A DNA stretch of 64,000 nt, taken from the NCBI GenBank assembly GCA_903932865.1, contig CAIZHQ010000016.1, positions 496,001 to 560,000 of the forward strand. The letters run 5' to 3'. This stretch comes from an uncultured Burkholderiales bacterium (GTDB lineage: Bacteria > Pseudomonadota > Gammaproteobacteria > Burkholderiales > Burkholderiaceae_C). Position numbers and translations under genes: made by a program. Position 1 is the stretch's first letter. Each line of letters opens with the position of its first letter. Below, one piece after another: positions 15,697 through 24,571 of the stretch. The notes below the pieces were generated by a model. That model had not been told where the DNA came from, made no database searches, and saw only the letters and a list, made by a program, of their open reading frames with translations.

Positions 15697-17001
15697 ATGA
15701 GTCAAAAAGCCTTCCCCCTGGAGCCGATTGAAAAGGCCAGCATTGACGAGATGCGCAGCCTGCAGCTCAAGCGACTGCAGCAAACGTTGCAGCACGCCTA
15801 CCACAACTCACCCGTGTACCGCGCCAAATTCGACGCCGCAGGCGTGCACCCTGCCGACTGTAAAACGCTGGCCGACATCGCCAAGTTCCCGTTCACCACC
15901 AAGTCAGACCTGCGCGACAGTTACCCCTTTGGCATGTTCGCCGTGCCGCGTGAAAACTGCGCCCGCATCCATGCGTCCAGCGGCACCACGGGCAAACCCA
16001 CGGTGGTGGGCTACACCCTCAAGGACATCGACACTTGGTCCACCGTGGTGGCGCGCAGCATCCGCGCAGGCGGTGCCAAGCCGGGTGACATGGTGCACAT
16101 CAGCTACGGGTATGGTCTGTTCACCGGTGGCATGGGCGCGCACTACGGGGCCGAAAAATTGGGCCTGACGGTGGTGCCTTTTGGCGGCGGTCAGACCGAG
16201 CGCCAGGTGCAACTGATTCAGGACTTCCAGTCCAACATCATCATGGTCACGCCCAGCTACATGCTGGCGATTGCCGACGAGTTTGAGCGCTTGGGGCTGG
16301 ACCCCAAAAATTCGTCGCTGCGCATTGGCATCTTTGGCGCTGAGCCTTGGACCAACGACATGCGTGCCGCCATTGAAAAACGCATGAACATTGACGCGGT
16401 GGACATCTACGGTTTGTCCGAAGTGATGGGCCCCGGCGTGGCCAGCGAGTGCATTGAAACCAAAGATGGCCCAACCATTTGGGAAGACCACTTTTACCCC
16501 GAGATCATCCACCCCGACACTGGCGAGCCGGTGGCTGATGGCGAGATGGGCGAGCTGGTGTTCACCAGCTTGACCAAAGAAGCACTGCCCATCATCCGCT
16601 ACCGCACCCGCGACCTCACACGATTGTTGCCGGGCACGGCACGCCCGAGCATGCGCCGCATGGAAAAGATCACTGGCCGCAGCGACGACATGATGATCAT
16701 CCGGGGCGTCAACGTGTTCCCCAGCCAGATCGAAGAGCTGATCTTGAAGCGTGCCGAGCTGGCACCTCACTACCAGTGCGTCCTGACCCGTGAGGGCCCG
16801 ATGGACGACCTCAAAGTGCTGATCGAAACCAAGCCTGGCGTGTCCCCCGAGAGCAACGAGGCGCGTGCGGCGGCCAAGCAGCTGCAGCACGAGATCAAGG
16901 TCTACATTGGCTCGAGCGTGGCGATCGAGCTCATGTCCGAAGGCGGCGTGGAGCGCAGCCAGGGCAAAGCCAAGCGCGTGGTGGATTTGCGCGGAAAGTG
17001 A
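15697..17001 (+). CDS. paaK: Phenylacetate--CoA ligase
   Basis: 434 residues, the usual PaaK length. It activates phenylacetate with ATP and CoA, the first step of the aerobic phenylacetate pathway. The adenylate-forming motif ASSGTTGKPTVVGY lies near residue 91. GLSEVMGPGVASEC and the C-terminal hinge ITGRSDDMMIIRGVNVFPSQ are typical. GTGGAG lies 7 bases before the start. It is third in the paaG-paaI-paaK unit and ends one base before the M61 peptidase gene on the other strand. Confidence 0.95.
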   Translation: MSQKAFPLEPIEKASIDEMRSLQLKRLQQTLQHAYHNSPVYRAKFDAAGVHPADCKTLADIAKFPFTTKSDLRDSYPFGMFAVPRENCARIHASSGTTGKPTVVGYTLKDIDTWSTVVARSIRAGGAKPGDMVHISYGYGLFTGGMGAHYGAEKLGLTVVPFGGGQTERQVQLIQDFQSNIIMVTPSYMLAIADEFERLGLDPKNSSLRIGIFGAEPWTNDMRAAIEKRMNIDAVDIYGLSEVMGPGVASECIETKDGPTIWEDHFYPEIIHPDTGEPVADGEMGELVFTSLTKEALPIIRYRTRDLTRLLPGTARPSMRRMEKITGRSDDMMIIRGVNVFPSQIEELILKRAELAPHYQCVLTREGPMDDLKVLIETKPGVSPESNEARAAAKQLQHEIKVYIGSSVAIELMSEGGVERSQGKAKRVVDLRGK

Positions 17002-17002
17002 G

Positions 17003-18787
17003 TCAGACCGCAGGCCACTGATGGGCCGCGCGATCCTTGGACACGCGCAGTTGCCAGTGGCTGGCTTGTGCAGGTACGGTCAGAGGCAAGCGCAGCAGGC
17101 GTTTGTCGCGTGAGACCAAGGCCGTCAATTGGCGCTCTTTGCCCAGCAAGGCGCTCAGCTCGTCGAGCTTGCCCAGACGCCAGCTGCCGCCTTGCCCCTT
17201 GGTCCCCACCTCGAGGCCCAGCCATTCGTCGCCTGCAGCCAGGCCCGCGGCCTCGCCAGCGCCGCCCCGCAGCACCACTTTGACCTGGACAATGCCTGCG
17301 GTTTCGCTCACGCGCAGGCCCAGGCGCTGTGCCATCCCCGATGTTTCAGCCTCCACTTGGATGCCGTGCCCGGTGAGCAGTTCCCGCAGCGGCAGCTCTT
17401 GCGTGCTGTACGCCCAGCGTTGGATCTCGTCCGCCCAGCTGCGGCCGGTCACGGTCTGCAATTCGTCCAGCAAGTCCTGCTCGCGCATGGGCCCGGCCTT
17501 GCAGCGTTTCCACAGGCCACGCATCACGGTGTCGAGCGTGTGGCCTTTGGCTTTGAATTCGCTGCGCAGCGTCAGGTCCAGGCACAGCGCCACCAGCGAG
17601 CCTTTGGTGTAGTAACTCACGGTGGCGTTGGCGGTGTTTTCGTCCTGGCGGTAGTACTTGACCCATGCGTCAAAGCTGGACTGCGCCACGCTTTGCACAT
17701 GGCGTCCGGGCGTTTGCTGCACCTGCGCGATGGTCTTGCCCAGCAGTTCGATGTAAGTGGCGTCGTCGATCAGCCCAGCGCGGCGCAGCAAAATGTCGTC
17801 GTAATAGCTGGTGAATCCTTCAAAGAACCACAACAGTGGCGTGTAGTTCTCTTGGCTGTAGTCGTAGCGGGCAAAGGCATCGGGGCGCAGCTGCTTGACG
17901 TTCCAGGTGTGGAAGTACTCGTGGCTGATCAGGCCCAGCAGTGTGGTGTAGCCCTCTTGTTTGCGCGGGCTGGCGGACAGGCCGGCGTGGCGCGGCAAAT
18001 CATCGCGTTTGCAAATCAACGCGGTGCTGTTTTGATGCTCCAGACCGCCATAGCCGTCATGCACAGCGTTGAGAATGAACAGGTAGTTTGAATGAGGCGT
18101 TTTTTTTCCGGCTGCCTTGCCTAAGCCATGCCAAAATCCAATGGCTTTTTCGCAGATTTTTTGCGTGTCGGCCAGCAGACGGTCACCGTCAAAGGAGGGC
18201 AAAGCGCCCGCCACCACAAAGCGGTGCGGCACGCCGCAGGCGTTAAAGCTGCCGCTCCAAAACGCGCCCAGCTCCACCGGGCAGTCCACCAGTTCGTCGT
18301 AGTTCGCGGCTTCGTAAAGGCCAAAGCCGTTCTTGTCGGTTTTGAGTGGCGCCAGGCCCGTGGCGGCCTGCCAACTGGGTTGGCTCTTCACAGCTTGCAG
18401 CTGTAATTGGTGCGGCGCGTGCTCCTGGCCGTGGACCCGCAAGCACAGGCTGGTGCCATTGAAAAACCCCCTTTGGCTGTCCAGCCAGGCGGTGCGCACC
18501 GAGTTGTCAAAGGCATAGACTTCGTAGCTCAGCACCAGGGGCTGCGCGGTCTTGCAAGCCAGGACCCAGCTGCACTTGTCGTGCTGTGTGATGGGCAAAC
18601 TGCGCCGGCCTTGTTTGGCGCTCAGGTTTTGCAGGTTTTTGGAAAACTCGCGCACCAGATAGCTGCCTGGAATCCACACGGGCAGCGACACGGTTTGCAG
18701 GGCCTGCGGTTGTGCAATGCTCAAGGTGACGCGAAACAGATGCGCATGCAGGTCGGCGGCCTCAACGGTGTAGTGGATCACGGTCAT
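17003..18787 (-). CDS. M61 family metallopeptidase (glycyl aminopeptidase type) with PDZ domain
   Basis: 594 residues from the ATG at 18787, whose ATGA overlaps the upstream DUF3429 stop; a 31-residue extension is rejected. The N-terminal beta-rich domain is followed by a catalytic domain with zinc motif HEYFH (residues 289-293), preceded by GYGGLEHQNSTAL as in M61 peptidases. The C-terminal part (about 480-560) resembles a PDZ domain. No signal peptide is seen, so it is probably cytoplasmic. It is last in the dsbC-DUF3429-M61 unit. Confidence 0.88.
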   Translation of the reverse strand: MTVIHYTVEAADLHAHLFRVTLSIAQPQALQTVSLPVWIPGSYLVREFSKNLQNLSAKQGRRSLPITQHDKCSWVLACKTAQPLVLSYEVYAFDNSVRTAWLDSQRGFFNGTSLCLRVHGQEHAPHQLQLQAVKSQPSWQAATGLAPLKTDKNGFGLYEAANYDELVDCPVELGAFWSGSFNACGVPHRFVVAGALPSFDGDRLLADTQKICEKAIGFWHGLGKAAGKKTPHSNYLFILNAVHDGYGGLEHQNSTALICKRDDLPRHAGLSASPRKQEGYTTLLGLISHEYFHTWNVKQLRPDAFARYDYSQENYTPLLWFFEGFTSYYDDILLRRAGLIDDATYIELLGKTIAQVQQTPGRHVQSVAQSSFDAWVKYYRQDENTANATVSYYTKGSLVALCLDLTLRSEFKAKGHTLDTVMRGLWKRCKAGPMREQDLLDELQTVTGRSWADEIQRWAYSTQELPLRELLTGHGIQVEAETSGMAQRLGLRVSETAGIVQVKVVLRGGAGEAAGLAAGDEWLGLEVGTKGQGGSWRLGKLDELSALLGKERQLTALVSRDKRLLRLPLTVPAQASHWQLRVSKDRAAHQWPAV

Positions 18788-19251
18788 GTCGCACCTGCCG
18801 CCAAAAAGCAACTCAAACTGGCCACGGTGGTCAGATGCAGGCGCATGGGCAGCCACGGCGCCAAGCCAGCGGCGGGCCATGTTCGGCGGTCCATCACATA
18901 GCAGCCGATCAGCACAAAGCCCAGCAGTGGCAAGCCTGCAAAGGCTGGCATCATCACGCCCACCCAGGCCAGCAGGGAGGGCGTGACACCCCAGGTGAAG
19001 TGAATGCGCGGCGCGTCAGGGGTGAGCAAGGCGTTGCGAAAGCCCACGCCCCAGTGGATGCCACCCAAAAACGACACGATCACCGCGCCATAGCCTTGCA
19101 TGGCCAGGGCCACATAGGGGTGCAGTTCGGGGCCAACCAGCCACAGGCACAGGGCCAAAAACACAAAGGGAATCAGCCCGGCGTACCCCAAGCGGCGGAT
19201 CAGCCGCCACGTCGGGTCTTCGGTCATTGGGGTGGCTTGTGGTGTCGTCAT
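18784..19251 (-). CDS. DUF3429 membrane protein
   Basis: 155 residues with about four hydrophobic helices (roughly 24-42, 50-68, 88-104 and 107-121) and a short C-terminal one. The segment AVIVSFLGGIHWGVGF is the mark of the DUF3429 family. The function of the family is unknown. Both ends overlap neighbours by ATGA: its start with the dsbC stop and its stop with the M61 peptidase start. It is therefore probably translated in step with them. Confidence 0.85.
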   Translation of the reverse strand: MTTPQATPMTEDPTWRLIRRLGYAGLIPFVFLALCLWLVGPELHPYVALAMQGYGAVIVSFLGGIHWGVGFRNALLTPDAPRIHFTWGVTPSLLAWVGVMMPAFAGLPLLGFVLIGCYVMDRRTWPAAGLAPWLPMRLHLTTVASLSCFLAAGAT

Positions 19252-19964
19252 TTGATCTCAGCGAGCATTTTTTCAACCTGGGCCATGGGCACGGCGCCGG
19301 GCACGCGGGTGCCATCGGCAAACAAGAGCAATGGTGTGCCGGTGATGCGGTTTTTCTGCCCAAAGGCCACGACCGAATCAACAGCCGAGGCATCGCAGTT
19401 GGCGGCGGGTGGCGTGGTGCCGTTGATCATCCAGTCGTTCCAGACCTTGGCCTTGTCTTTAGCGCACCAGATGTTTTTGGATTTGGTCTTGGAGTCCTCG
19501 CCCAGGATGGGGTAGAGGAAGTGGTAGATGGTCACGTTGTCCAGCTTTTGAAGGTCTTTCTCGAAGCGTTTGCAGTAGCCGCAGTTGGGGTCGGCAAACA
19601 CGACCAGTTTGCGTTTGCCGTTACCGCGTACTTGGGTGAAAGCATTTTTGATGGGCAACTGGTCAAACGGGATGGCCGAGAGTTTGTCCACGCGCTCTTC
19701 GGTCAGGTTGCGCTTTTGTTTCGTGTCGATGAGTGCGCCCTGAATCAGGAAGTTGCCTTCGGCATCGCTGTACATCACATCGTTGCCCATGCGGATCTCG
19801 AACAGGCCGTTCATGGGTGTTTTGCTGACCTCATCGATTTTGGGCAGGTTGGGCAGGCGCTCGCTCAGATTTTTGCGAAGCGCCGCTTCCTGGGCCATCA
19901 CATGGCCACAGGACAAGGCGATGGTGGCCACGATCAGGGCCCATTGGGAACGAACAAACTTCAT
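19248..19964 (-). CDS. dsbC: Periplasmic disulfide isomerase DsbC
   Basis: 238 residues from the ATG at 19964, which begins the signal peptide (MKFVRSQWALIVATIALSCG, then VMAQ). An N-terminal dimerisation domain (to about residue 80) precedes a thioredoxin fold with active site FADPNCGYCKRF (Cys128, Cys131). A second cysteine pair (NIWCAKD, PAANCDAS) matches the structural disulfide of DsbC. It corrects wrongly paired disulfides in the periplasm and needs DsbD for reduction. The stop overlaps the DUF3429 start; a ubiH-like gene lies 40 bases upstream. Confidence 0.93.
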   Translation of the reverse strand: MKFVRSQWALIVATIALSCGHVMAQEAALRKNLSERLPNLPKIDEVSKTPMNGLFEIRMGNDVMYSDAEGNFLIQGALIDTKQKRNLTEERVDKLSAIPFDQLPIKNAFTQVRGNGKRKLVVFADPNCGYCKRFEKDLQKLDNVTIYHFLYPILGEDSKTKSKNIWCAKDKAKVWNDWMINGTTPPAANCDASAVDSVVAFGQKNRITGTPLLLFADGTRVPGAVPMAQVEKMLAEIK

Positions 19965-20004
19965 GGAAGGGGCTTTCGGGTGCAAGAAAAAAAAAGAGCG
20001 GGGA

Positions 20005-21186
20005 TCAGGCTGTGGCATCAGCGCTGCCTTGGGGTTTCGTGTTGCCCATGGCGCGTTGCGTGATCCAGTGTTTAAGGGGGCCGCTGCGGTCAAAGCCCAG
20101 CATGCCCCAGTTGCGCAGGTTTTGCCAAGCTGGACCGGGTTGGGCAAACAGTCGCTGCAGGCCATCGGTCACGAAACCCATGGCTTGCACATCGGCTTGG
20201 CGTGCGCGTTCGTAGCGTCGCAGCAGTTTGGGGTCGTGCAGTGGCCGCCAAAATTCTTTGGCGCGGATCACGCTGACCAGTTCCGCCACATCCGCCAGGC
20301 CCACGTTCAGGCCTTGACCGGCCAGCGGGTGCAGGGCATGGGCCGCATCGCCCGCCAGGGCAAAAGCTTGTTTGTTTTGGCCCGGCATGGAGCCGATCCA
20401 GCGCTCGGCACGGGCCAGTTGCAGCGGCCACATGGCACGCTCGGCCGACAGCTGCATGCCGCCCAGGGCATGTCCGCAGGCCTGGGCCAGTGCAGCGGCA
20501 AAGTTTTCGGGCGGCATGGTCATCAATTCTTGCGCCCGCAGCGGGTGCACCGACCAGACCAGCGCGACTTCACGTCCACCTTCGCCCCCCAAGGGCAGCA
20601 AGGCCAGCACTTCGGATTGAGGCTGCGACAGTCCGGGTGTAGGGCTCCAACCAAACCATTGCCTGGCAATGCCTTCGTGCGTTCGCTCGCACATCAGGCG
20701 GGTGGCCAGGGCGTGTTGCTCGTAATGCGTGATGTCAAAGCCCACACCCAGCTCGGCGCGCGTCTGGCTGGCGCGGCCTTCGCACACCACTGTGAGGGGC
20801 GCGGTCACCGGAGCCTGCACCACTTGAATCTGAGGCTGAAACTGCACGGCCTGGGCGAGCAGCGTTTGCAGCACGGGCACATCCACCATCCAGTTGAGCT
20901 CACCCACGCCTTGCTCGCGGGCACCAAAGTGGAGTTGACCACCATCGTCACCCCAGACTTGCATCTGGTGCACGGGTGTGACGGCGGGGGCCTCGGGCCA
21001 GCAGCGCAGGTCTTGCAGCAAGGCCTTGGCCGCGTCGTTGAGCGAATAGGCGCGCACATCGGGGGCCGTGTTGGGTTGAGGTGACTCGACCAAAGCCACG
21101 TTCAGCCGTTCGCGGGCCAGCAGCAAAGCCAAAGTGCGGCCCACGATGCCAGCGCCACGGATGCAAATGTCAGGGGTAAGAGCCAT
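20005..21186 (-). CDS. UbiH/VisC-family FAD-dependent monooxygenase
   Basis: 393 residues. The N-terminal FAD dinucleotide-binding motif is IRGAGIVGRTLALLLARE (about 10-27), and the second FAD motif is ALAGDAAHALHPLAGQGLNVGLADV (GD and the downstream GLN region), typical of UbiH/UbiF/Coq6 ring hydroxylases. It probably hydroxylates an intermediate of ubiquinone synthesis. Which ring carbon it acts on cannot be told from the sequence. It is upstream of dsbC on the same strand. Confidence 0.85.
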   Translation of the reverse strand: MALTPDICIRGAGIVGRTLALLLARERLNVALVESPQPNTAPDVRAYSLNDAAKALLQDLRCWPEAPAVTPVHQMQVWGDDGGQLHFGAREQGVGELNWMVDVPVLQTLLAQAVQFQPQIQVVQAPVTAPLTVVCEGRASQTRAELGVGFDITHYEQHALATRLMCERTHEGIARQWFGWSPTPGLSQPQSEVLALLPLGGEGGREVALVWSVHPLRAQELMTMPPENFAAALAQACGHALGGMQLSAERAMWPLQLARAERWIGSMPGQNKQAFALAGDAAHALHPLAGQGLNVGLADVAELVSVIRAKEFWRPLHDPKLLRRYERARQADVQAMGFVTDGLQRLFAQPGPAWQNLRNWGMLGFDRSGPLKHWITQRAMGNTKPQGSADATA

Positions 21187-21318
21187 GCGCGCATTGTAAG
21201 GAAGCTGTTCATTGCACTGGGCCGCCGGGGACTTTGGGGCCGGGCCGGAGTCTTGGGTCCGTACCGCTAAAATCGAAGGCTCATTTCAGTATCTCTCTCG
21301 AATCACCGAAAGCCTTCC

Positions 21319-22410
21319 ATGAGCCTCAAATGCGGCATCGTAGGTCTGCCCAATGTGGGCAAATCCACCCTTTTCAACGCCCTGACCAAAGCCGGCATTG
21401 CCGCTGAGAACTACCCCTTTTGCACCATCGAGCCCAACACCGGCGTGGTGGAGGTGCCCGATCCGCGTCTTCAGCAGTTGTCAGCTATCGTCGAGCCCGA
21501 GCGCATCGTGCCCGCCATTGTGGAGTTCGTGGACATTGCCGGCCTGGTGGCCGGTGCCAGCACGGGCGAAGGCTTGGGCAACAAATTTTTGGCCCACATC
21601 CGCGAAACCGACGCCATCGTCAACGTGGTGCGTTGCTTTGAAGATGACAACGTCATCCATGTGGCCAACAAGGTCGACCCGATTGCCGACATCGAGGTCA
21701 TCCAAACCGAGCTGTGCTTGGCCGACTTGGCGGCAGTCGAAAAAGCCATCCACCGCGTGAGCAAAATCGCCCGCTCGGGTGACAAAGAAGCCGTCAAGCA
21801 AATGGCGATTTTGGAAAAATGCCAGGCGGCCCTGAACGACACCCAACCGGTGCGCACCATCGACTTCAGCAAAGAAGAGCGTGTCGAACTCAAGCAGTTC
21901 TTCTTCATCACCGCCAAGCCTGCGATGTTCGTGGCCAACGTGTCGGAAGACGGCTTTGAGAACAACCCATTCCTCGACCGCCTCAAGGCCTTTGCGGCCA
22001 AGCAAAATGCGCCCGTGGTGGCCATTTGTGCCAAGATCGAAGCCGAATTGTCTGAGATGGACGATGCGGACCGCTTGGAGTTTTTGAAGGAAATCGGCCA
22101 AGACGAGCCAGGTCTCAACCGCCTGATCCGCTCGGCTTACGGCTTGCTGGGCCTGCAAACTTATTTCACCGCAGGCGTGAAAGAAGTGCGCGCCTGGACC
22201 ATCCGCGTGGGCGACACCGGCCCACAAGCCGCAGGCGTGATCCACACAGATTTCGAAAAAGGCTACATCCGCGCCCAGACCATCGCGTTTGACGACTACA
22301 TCTCCTTCAAAGGTGAGCAAGGCGCCAAGGACGCAGGCAAGATGCGCGCCGAAGGCAAGGAATACGTCGTCAAGGACGGCGATGTGATGAACTTCTTGTT
22401 CAGCTCCTGA
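21319..22410 (+). CDS. ychF: Redox-regulated ATPase YchF (OBG family)
   Basis: 363 residues, normal for YchF. The P-loop is [14 protein letters not shown], the switch region [14 protein letters not shown], and the specificity segment [11 protein letters not shown] falls at the place where YchF differs from true GTPases and binds ATP. A coiled-coil part (about 130-200) and a C-terminal TGS domain (from about 280, ending [12 protein letters not shown]) complete it. It binds ribosomes and takes part in stress responses. A TAAAAT box lies upstream near 21268, and a strong terminator follows. Confidence 0.95.
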   Translation: MSLKCGIVGLPNVGKSTLFNALTKAGIAAENYPFCTIEPNTGVVEVPDPRLQQLSAIVEPERIVPAIVEFVDIAGLVAGASTGEGLGNKFLAHIRETDAIVNVVRCFEDDNVIHVANKVDPIADIEVIQTELCLADLAAVEKAIHRVSKIARSGDKEAVKQMAILEKCQAALNDTQPVRTIDFSKEERVELKQFFFITAKPAMFVANVSEDGFENNPFLDRLKAFAAKQNAPVVAICAKIEAELSEMDDADRLEFLKEIGQDEPGLNRLIRSAYGLLGLQTYFTAGVKEVRAWTIRVGDTGPQAAGVIHTDFEKGYIRAQTIAFDDYISFKGEQGAKDAGKMRAEGKEYVVKDGDVMNFLFSS

Positions 22411-22430
22411 GCCACTTAAGAAACCCACAG

Positions 22431-22456
22431 AAAACCGCCCAGAGGGGCGGTTTTTT
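22431..22456 (+). terminator. Rho-independent terminator after ychF
   Basis: AAAACCGCCC (22431-22440) and GGGCGGTTTT (22445-22454) form a perfect 10-bp stem with a 4-base loop, ending in six T residues. It lies 20 bases after the ychF stop. The symmetric A/T ends could also serve the GntR gene that arrives from the other side. Confidence 0.9.
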
Positions 22457-22481
22457 CATGCGTGGCTCAAGGCCTTGCGCT

Positions 22482-23162
22482 TCACAGCCCTGCCAGCGGT
22501 GTGGTTCCGCCCATGTTGCTCAGCAGCCGCTCTCGCCCCTTGAGCACATGCCGCTCAGCGGTGGATTTGGCTTTTGCCTTGGAGCCTTTGACGATGGCTT
22601 CGTACAAGATGCGGTGCTCGGCGTTCGACTGGCGCATGTTGCCCGGAGCGTTGAAGTACTCGCGCCGGAACAGGTGCATTTCCTTGATGATGTCGTCGTA
22701 CGCGGCCTGGGCCCGCTGGTTGTTGGCCAAGAGCAGCACCAGCGCATGGAACTTCAGGTTCAACTCGTAATAGAGGTTGGCGTTTTCGGTTTCGCAGGCC
22801 ACATCCATGGCCTGCAGCAGTTGCTCAAATTGCGCTTTGTGGCTTTCAGCCACGTGGTCGGTGGCGCGCTCTGCGGCAAAGCCAAACACCAGTGCCCGCA
22901 GGTCGTACAACTCCAACATTTCGCGTACCGACATTTGGCGCACAAACACCCCACGGTTGAGCACGGCCGTGACCAAGCCTAAACCGGTGAGCATGCGAAT
23001 GGCCTCGCGCACGGGGCCCCGGCTGGTGCCCATGCGCAGGGCCAAGGCCGCTTCGTTCAGGCGCTCACCGGGCTTGAGTTCGCCGCTGTAGATGAGCTGC
23101 TTGAGCTGCTCGGCGACAAAAACGGGCAAACCTTGTTCGGGTTTTTCGGGGGCGGCGTTCAT
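22482..23162 (-). CDS. GntR-family transcriptional regulator, FCD/FadR subfamily
   Basis: 226 residues from the ATG at 23162; a TTG two codons upstream is possible. The N-terminal winged helix (about 12-70) has the GntR pattern GELKPGERLNEAALALRMG and SRGPVREAIRML. The all-helical FCD domain follows, with NLKFHALVLLLANN and NAEHRILYEAI carrying candidate metal-binding His residues. FCD regulators usually sense carboxylic acids. It is divergent from the CoA-transferase cluster and probably controls it through the dyads at 23270-23349. Confidence 0.88.
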   Translation of the reverse strand: MNAAPEKPEQGLPVFVAEQLKQLIYSGELKPGERLNEAALALRMGTSRGPVREAIRMLTGLGLVTAVLNRGVFVRQMSVREMLELYDLRALVFGFAAERATDHVAESHKAQFEQLLQAMDVACETENANLYYELNLKFHALVLLLANNQRAQAAYDDIIKEMHLFRREYFNAPGNMRQSNAEHRILYEAIVKGSKAKAKSTAERHVLKGRERLLSNMGGTTPLAGL

Positions 23163-23269
23163 GGGCAAAGCTTTGACTGGTCAAGGGTGTGGATTGCTGA
23201 AAAAAGAAGCAAACGCATGCTTCATCCTAACTGAATATGGCCAAAATCAAGCCATCATCGTCGCCAATG

Positions 23270-23349
23270 TGTCAACAATTCAGCCAAAGTGTTGACACTT
23301 ATGGGGCTGACGTTCACACTTTGCCACCAACAACAAGTGCATGCACTTG
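23270..23349. promoter_or_regulatory. Paired operator-like dyads between the GntR gene and the CoA-transferase cluster
   Basis: Three related elements are seen: TGTCAACA at 23270-23277; AAGTGT-TG-ACACTT at 23287-23300, containing TGTTGACA exactly 20 bases from the first; and the perfect 16-bp palindrome CAAGTGCATGCACTTG at 23334-23349. TTGACA occurs on both strands (23292-23297 on plus; complement of 23270-23275 on minus), as back-to-back -35 boxes might, but no good -10 is visible. They are likely binding sites for the adjacent GntR protein. Confidence 0.55.
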
Positions 23350-23380
23350 GCCTTAAAGTATCTTTCGTTTGGAACTTTCC

Positions 23381-24571
23381 ATGCCGCATCAACCCGCTTC
23401 TGCTGCGCTGTCGCGCTTTCGAGTGATCGACTTGACCCAAGTTCGCGCAGGCCCCACAGCCTGCCGCCAACTGGCCGACTGGGGTGCCGATGTGGTGCAG
23501 GTGCAAATGCCCGAGCACATGCGTGGCGACGACACCTTGGGCGGGCAAGAGGGCTCTGACTACCAGTACACGCACCGCAATAAGCGCTCGATCACCCTCA
23601 ACCTCAAAGAGCCCGAAGGCATTGCGCTGCTCAAGCAGCTCATCGCCAAGGCCGATGTGGTGGTGGAGAACTTCCGCCCGGATGTGAAGTTCCGCTTGGG
23701 CATCGATTACGAGAGCCTGAAGAAAGACAACCCAGGGCTGGTTTACGCCAGCATTTCGGGTTTTGGCCAAACTGGACCCTTGGCCGCACGGCCGGGTTTT
23801 GACCAGATTGCGCAGGGCATGGGCGGGCTGATGTCGGTAACGGGCATGGCCGAGCAAGGCCCGATGCGGGTGGGTATCCCGATCGCCGATTTGTGCGCCG
23901 GCATTTTTGCGGCTCAAGGCATTTTGGTGGCTTTGCTCGAGCGAGAAAAGTCTGGCCAAGGCCAGTGGCTGCACACCTCGCTTTTAGAGTCCATGGTGTA
24001 CATGATGGATTTCCAGACCTCGCGCTGGTTGATTGACGAAGAAGTGGCCACGCAGGCGGGCAACTTCCACCCCACCAGCATCCCCACCGGGGTGTACAAG
24101 GCACGCGATGGTTACATGAACATCGCGGTATTCGGCTCCAAGATTTGGGAGCGCTTTTGCGACATCTTGGGAGCGCCGCAATGGGTCAATGACCCGCGGT
24201 ACAAGGACAAGCCCAGCCGCTCGGTTCACCGCGATGCGCTGAATGCCGAGATCAACGAACGCCTGGCCAAGCAAGACCGAGCCTATTGGATCGAACGCTT
24301 GAACGATGGCGGTGTGGCCTGTGGCTTGATCAACAGCATGGACGAGGTGTTCAACGAACCGCAAGTCCAGCACTTGAAGATGTTGAAAGACGTGGTGTCG
24401 GTGCACCAAGGCCCGCAGCGCTTGGTGGGTCAGCCGGTGCAGCTGGAACGCACGCCCAGCACCATCGCCCGCGCTGCGCCACGCCGGGGCGAACACAGCG
24501 CAGAAATTCTGGGCGAGCTGGGGCTCGATGCCCAAACGCTTGCGCAACTCAAATCCAAAGGAGTGTTTTGA
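23381..24571 (+). CDS. CaiB/BaiF (class III) CoA transferase
   Basis: 396 residues, the usual length. The family segments are RVIDLTQVRAGPTACRQLAD at the N-terminus and RPGFDQIAQGMGGLMS, in which Asp141 is at the position of the catalytic aspartate of formyl-CoA transferase. Class III enzymes move CoA from one acyl-CoA to a free carboxylic acid. As first gene of a catabolic cluster it probably activates the imported acid. The ATG at 23381 was preferred over a TTG four codons earlier. Its stop directly abuts the next gene. Confidence 0.9.
   Translation: MPHQPASAALSRFRVIDLTQVRAGPTACRQLADWGADVVQVQMPEHMRGDDTLGGQEGSDYQYTHRNKRSITLNLKEPEGIALLKQLIAKADVVVENFRPDVKFRLGIDYESLKKDNPGLVYASISGFGQTGPLAARPGFDQIAQGMGGLMSVTGMAEQGPMRVGIPIADLCAGIFAAQGILVALLEREKSGQGQWLHTSLLESMVYMMDFQTSRWLIDEEVATQAGNFHPTSIPTGVYKARDGYMNIAVFGSKIWERFCDILGAPQWVNDPRYKDKPSRSVHRDALNAEINERLAKQDRAYWIERLNDGGVACGLINSMDEVFNEPQVQHLKMLKDVVSVHQGPQRLVGQPVQLERTPSTIARAAPRRGEHSAEILGELGLDAQTLAQLKSKGVF

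Noticed and set aside
19965..20165. 67-residue N-terminal extension of DsbC
   Set aside because: The signal peptide starts exactly at 19964 and the extension overlaps the 3' end of the ubiH-like gene.
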